From Opitutaceae bacterium UBA3033 (GTDB lineage Bacteria; Verrucomicrobiota; Verrucomicrobiia; Opitutales; Opitutaceae), in contig DFDG01000214.1 of the NCBI GenBank assembly GCA_002367815.1, positions 1 to 9,800 of the forward strand: a stretch of DNA of 9,800 bases, written 5' to 3'. Below, piece by piece: positions 7,247-9,800 of this stretch (position 1 is the stretch's first letter; each line of letters begins with the position of its first letter). A program made the translations under genes and the position numbers. The notes under the pieces are model-generated. The model was not told the origin of the DNA, searched no databases, and saw only the letters and a list, made by a program, of their open reading frames with translations.

Positions 7247-8197
7247 ATGTCCTCACTTATCTTTCAAGACATTCTTTCTACCGTAGGCAATACGCCCCTC
7301 ATCAAACTCAACCGCATCGCCGCCGGTCTGCATGCCAACATTTATGTTAAGGCGGAATTCTTCAATCCCCTCGCCAGTGTCAAAGATCGCATCGGCAAGG
7401 CCATGATCGAGGCCGGCGAAAAGGACGGCAAAATCAAAGAAGGCACTGTCATCATCGAACCCACTTCCGGTAACACCGGCATTGCCCTCGCCTTTGTTTG
7501 CGCGGCGCGGGGATACAAATTGATCCTTACCATGCCGGAGACGATGTCGCAGGAGAGACGCGTATTGTTGCGTATGCTCGGCGCCGAAATCGTGCTGACC
7601 CCCGGTGCCGAGGGCATGAAAGGTGCCATCGCCCGCGCCGAGGATATTCTGGCGCAACATGGCGCCAATGGCTTCATGCCTCAACAATTTGAAAATCCGG
7701 CCAATCCGGAAATTCACCGTCGCACCACCGCAGAGGAAATCTGGACCGCCACAGGTGGAAATATTGACGCTTTCGTCGCGGGTGTTGGCACCGGCGGCAC
7801 CATCACCGGCGTCTCCGAAGTTATCAAGTCACGCAAAGCCATCAAGACCTTCGCGGTCGAGCCCACCGCCAGCCCAGTGTTATCTGGAGGCAAGCCCGGT
7901 CCACACAAGATCCAAGGTATCGGCGCCGGTTTCATTCCCAAGAATTGCAACATCGATATCATCGATGAGGTGATTCAAGTCAGCAACGACGACGCCTTCG
8001 AGACATCCCGTCAAACGGCACTGCTCGACGGTATCCTCGGCGGCATTTCCACCGGGGCCAACATCTGGGCTGCGATTCAAATCGCCAAGCGCCCTGAATT
8101 TGCCGGCAAGAACATTGTCACCGTGGCCTGCAGTTTCGGTGAACGCTATCTGTCGACTGCCTTGGCAGAGAAAGCCCGGCTCGAAGTCGCTTCCTAA
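7247..8197 (+). CDS. cysK: Cysteine synthase A (O-acetylserine sulfhydrylase)
   Basis: PLP enzyme that makes L-cysteine from O-acetyl-L-serine and sulfide in the cytoplasm; 316 residues, standard length. The PLP lysine is Lys46 in NPLASVKDRIG. The substrate loop PTSGNTG (72-78), the phosphate-binding GTGGT (181-185), KPGPHKIQGIGAGF (214-227), which is characteristic of the CysK/A type, and the PLP-ring serine in VACSFGERYLST (Ser294) are all in place. ATG 7247 has no Shine-Dalgarno; the promoter candidate ends 9 nt upstream. It is followed after 95 bp by the serine acetyltransferase that supplies its substrate, and preceded by an Rrf2 regulator. In B. subtilis CysK also acts as co-repressor partner of the Rrf2 protein CymR, which may apply here (inference). 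Confidence 0.96.
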   Translation: MSSLIFQDILSTVGNTPLIKLNRIAAGLHANIYVKAEFFNPLASVKDRIGKAMIEAGEKDGKIKEGTVIIEPTSGNTGIALAFVCAARGYKLILTMPETMSQERRVLLRMLGAEIVLTPGAEGMKGAIARAEDILAQHGANGFMPQQFENPANPEIHRRTTAEEIWTATGGNIDAFVAGVGTGGTITGVSEVIKSRKAIKTFAVEPTASPVLSGGKPGPHKIQGIGAGFIPKNCNIDIIDEVIQVSNDDAFETSRQTALLDGILGGISTGANIWAAIQIAKRPEFAGKNIVTVACSFGERYLSTALAEKARLEVAS

Positions 8198-8246
8198 GTT
8201 GCACAGACGCCAGTCGTCGTTTTCATATGCCTCGTCTTAAGGCTCG

Positions 8247-8274
8247 CCTGCAACCGCTCAACTGCGTTTGCAGG
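8247..8274 (+). other. Hairpin between cysK and the serine acetyltransferase gene
   Basis: CCTGCAA (8247-8253) pairs with TTGCAGG (8268-8274). One mismatch inward, CGC (8255-8257) pairs with GCG (8264-8266), leaving a 6-nt loop. No T-tract follows, so it is unlikely to be a complete intrinsic terminator. It may protect or process the cysK mRNA, or modulate the next gene, whose ATG is 18 nt downstream. Confidence 0.4.
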
Positions 8275-8292
8275 TAACTGACGCGACATGCC

Positions 8293-9195
8293 ATGAATCT
8301 CGACGACATCAAGTCAGCCCTCCTCAACTCTTACGAGCAAGATGGCGGCATCAATCACCTCGATGGGGTTAATCTGCCAACGCAGGACTCGGTGCAACAA
8401 CTGGCATCGGATTACATGCATCTGATTTTCCCCGGATTTTTTGAGGAGACCTGCCTGACCAAGCAGGATGTGCCGGAGCATGTCGCACAATTACTGGCAA
8501 AAGTTGAAAATCGCCTGCGCCACGAAACCGAAAAAAGCCTGCGGTTTGCCAAGAATCCTGATCCGACGAAACATGCCCAAGAGCTGACCATTGCGGCACT
8601 CAACGAGCTGCCCCGGTTGCGAAAGATCATTCAGACTGATGTCGCCGCCGCCTTCGCTGGCGACCCTGCCGCTAGCAGTGTGGAGGAAATCATTCTCGCC
8701 TATCCCTGCGTGTTATCGATTTCACTGCAGCGTTTTGCCCACGTGCTATACACCCTTGGCGTCCCTTTGTTACCCCGCATGTTGACAGAGTATGGCCATG
8801 AGCGCACCGGATCGGATTTGCATCCGGGAGCCAAAATTGGGGGCCACTTTTTCATCGATCATGGCACGGGAGTGGTCATCGGTGAAACCTCTGAAATCGG
8901 TGAGCACGTGAAACTTTATCAGGGCGTTGCGCTCATTGCCCGATCCACTGCTGGGGGCCAAGCTTTGCGCAACCAGAAACGTCATCCATCCATTGGCGAC
9001 CGAGTCACGGTTTATGCCAGCACCACGATCATGGGTGGCGATACCTTTATCGGTTCCGGTTCAACCATTGGCGGCAACATATTTGTCACCCACAGTGTGC
9101 CGGAACGATCCCTCGTCGTAATGGAGGAAATGGGGCTAAAGGTGCTCGATAAAAACGCCCATTACGCCAGTCTGCGAAACGATTGGACCATCTAG
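8293..9195 (+). CDS. epsC: Serine O-acetyltransferase (EpsC/CysE type)
   Basis: Transfers acetyl from acetyl-CoA to L-serine, giving O-acetylserine for CysK. At 300 residues it has a long helical N-terminal region (1-165) and a left-handed beta-helix of hexapeptide repeats (about 172-275). Catalytic residues corresponding to E. coli CysE can be placed: Asp175 in GSDLHPGAKIG, His190 in IDHGTGVVIGET and His231 in KRHPSIG. A loop of about ten extra residues lies between ALIAR and KRHP, as in the longer serine acetyltransferases. The chain ends ...NDWTI; a C-terminal isoleucine is the residue that inserts into the CysK active site to form the cysteine synthase complex. No Shine-Dalgarno precedes ATG 8293; a hairpin lies just upstream. 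Probably the last gene of the rrf2-cysK-epsC unit. Confidence 0.94.
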   Translation: MNLDDIKSALLNSYEQDGGINHLDGVNLPTQDSVQQLASDYMHLIFPGFFEETCLTKQDVPEHVAQLLAKVENRLRHETEKSLRFAKNPDPTKHAQELTIAALNELPRLRKIIQTDVAAAFAGDPAASSVEEIILAYPCVLSISLQRFAHVLYTLGVPLLPRMLTEYGHERTGSDLHPGAKIGGHFFIDHGTGVVIGETSEIGEHVKLYQGVALIARSTAGGQALRNQKRHPSIGDRVTVYASTTIMGGDTFIGSGSTIGGNIFVTHSVPERSLVVMEEMGLKVLDKNAHYASLRNDWTI

Positions 9196-9208
9196 GCCCA
9201 AAATCAAT

Positions 9209-9667
9209 TCACGCTTGGTCGGATTTTTTATATTCGCGATGGCCTGCCTTTTGGACCTCACGCAAATCGCCAATCAGTTTGGTGGCATCCGTATTATTTC
9301 CCGCCTTTAATGCGGTCTCGATGGCCGTGAGAATGATATCCAGCTTTCCCAACTGCTCCCGGTAACCGGCGACAAATTCTATCCGCTCTTCCTCAAGCAA
9401 ATCGGCGGTTTTGACTGGAGCCAGGTCCCGTGCCGTAGTGACCACCTCCCGCATGATGCCAACCAATTCAAGCGAAGATTCATTCTTGGAGGCATCACCC
9501 ACCTGACGGCGCAATTTGCGATACGCCGTGTTCATCCGGTCCATTTGCTCTTCCAATTTGGTGACTTCCTTTTCGGCCGGGTCATGGACTACGGGCTCAG
9601 ACGCATGCCCTTTAAACATCATCGTCGCGCTAAACAAAGTATAGAAAAACAAAGAGCGCATAGTCAT
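9209..9667 (-). CDS. Exported cytochrome b562-like helical-bundle protein
   Basis: A 152-residue protein with an N-terminal signal peptide (hydrophobic residues about 5-18, likely cleavage after KGHA at 22) and a mature part that is almost wholly amphipathic helix. The layout resembles periplasmic cytochrome b562: a Met in the first helix (Met42 or Met45 in EEQMDRMNTAYRKLRRQV) and a His in the last helix (His143 in KAGHREYKK), corresponding to the Met/His axial haem ligands. There is a Pro-containing loop (DLAPVKTADL) and an ALKAGN...A turn. No CxxCH is present, so haem, if bound, is not attached c-type. The start is ATG 9667 or 9661; the longer frame upstream would spoil the signal peptide. 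It converges on the serine acetyltransferase gene (13-bp gap). Family membership is likely, haem binding unproven. Confidence 0.65.
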   Translation of the reverse strand: MTMRSLFFYTLFSATMMFKGHASEPVVHDPAEKEVTKLEEQMDRMNTAYRKLRRQVGDASKNESSLELVGIMREVVTTARDLAPVKTADLLEEERIEFVAGYREQLGKLDIILTAIETALKAGNNTDATKLIGDLREVQKAGHREYKKSDQA

Positions 9668-9737
9668 GGAGAAGTGGACATCAAAAGGAATCTCAAGGTA
9701 TCTGCAAAAACATTTTTGTAACAGGTCTGTCAGAATT

Positions 9738-9800
9738 TTAGCCAAACTTGATGCCTTGAGCCAGCGGCAGATCCTTCGAGTAATTGACGGTGGCCGTCTG
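9738..9800 (-). CDS. C-terminal end of an unrecognised protein (partial)
   Basis: The last 20 codons of a gene that enters from the right edge on the - strand, ending in VNYSKDLPLAQGIKFG and TAA (9738-9740). The composition is protein-like and the frame is open to the edge. The piece is too short to identify the family. It lies 70 bp upstream of the cytochrome b562-like gene on the same strand, so cotranscription is possible. Confidence 0.5.
   Translation of the reverse strand, partial: QTATVNYSKDLPLAQGIKFG

Noticed and set aside
9200..9229. Possible terminator of the acetyltransferase gene: AAAATC/GATTTT followed by a T-run
   Set aside because: A weak AT-only stem with a 16-nt loop, lying inside the coding end of the convergent gene. 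The T-run corresponds to lysine and serine codons on the other strand.
9719..9732. Imperfect palindrome TAACAGGTCTGTCA upstream of the cytochrome b562-like gene
   Set aside because: Only four contiguous pairs plus one outer pair around a 2-nt centre; this is within chance expectation and no second copy was seen.

Overview
The window looks like an ordinary chromosomal stretch of a moderately GC-rich, free-living bacterium, most likely of the Verrucomicrobiota/PVC group. That placement is an inference from the mixture of genes: an AraA/FucI-fold isomerase paired with a rhamnose mutarotase, a CehA/McbA-like PHP protein next to an SGNH hydrolase, and an Rrf2-cysK-serine acetyltransferase block. 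The general lack of Shine-Dalgarno sequences fits too. No diagnostic marker gene is present. I see no rRNA, tRNA, CRISPR, phage or insertion sequence.

Left part (23-2295, + strand): cysD and cysN, the two subunits of ATP sulfurylase, 2 bp apart. Together they make adenosine 5'-phosphosulfate (APS). A perfect 10-bp hairpin follows cysN, then about 310 bp with no convincing gene. Middle left (2610-4864, + strand): three hydrolase genes separated by 21-bp gaps. They are a PHP-domain metallohydrolase, an SGNH/GDSL hydrolase broken by a frameshift near 3695, and an exported alpha/beta hydrolase.

Middle right (4839-6622, - strand): a two-gene sugar operon, with an L-fucose/L-arabinose isomerase-family protein followed by L-rhamnose mutarotase (rhaM). 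The 3' end of rhaM overlaps that of the alpha/beta hydrolase by 26 bp. Right part (6748-9195, + strand): an Rrf2-type regulator, cysK and a serine O-acetyltransferase (epsC/cysE type), the two-step route from serine and sulfide to cysteine. The regulator lacks Fe-S cysteines and probably acts as a CymR-like cysteine-metabolism regulator. Right edge (- strand): a small exported cytochrome b562-like helical-bundle protein, and the last 20 codons of an unrecognised gene upstream of it.

Taken together, sulfur assimilation (cysDN; rrf2-cysK-epsC) brackets a deoxysugar/hydrolase region. The most notable points are the frameshifted SGNH gene, the near-identical promoter and start-codon geometry at rrf2 and cysK (possible very short or absent leaders, or a common operator), and the unusual partner of RhaM. 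I did not find clear evidence of a wholly new system.
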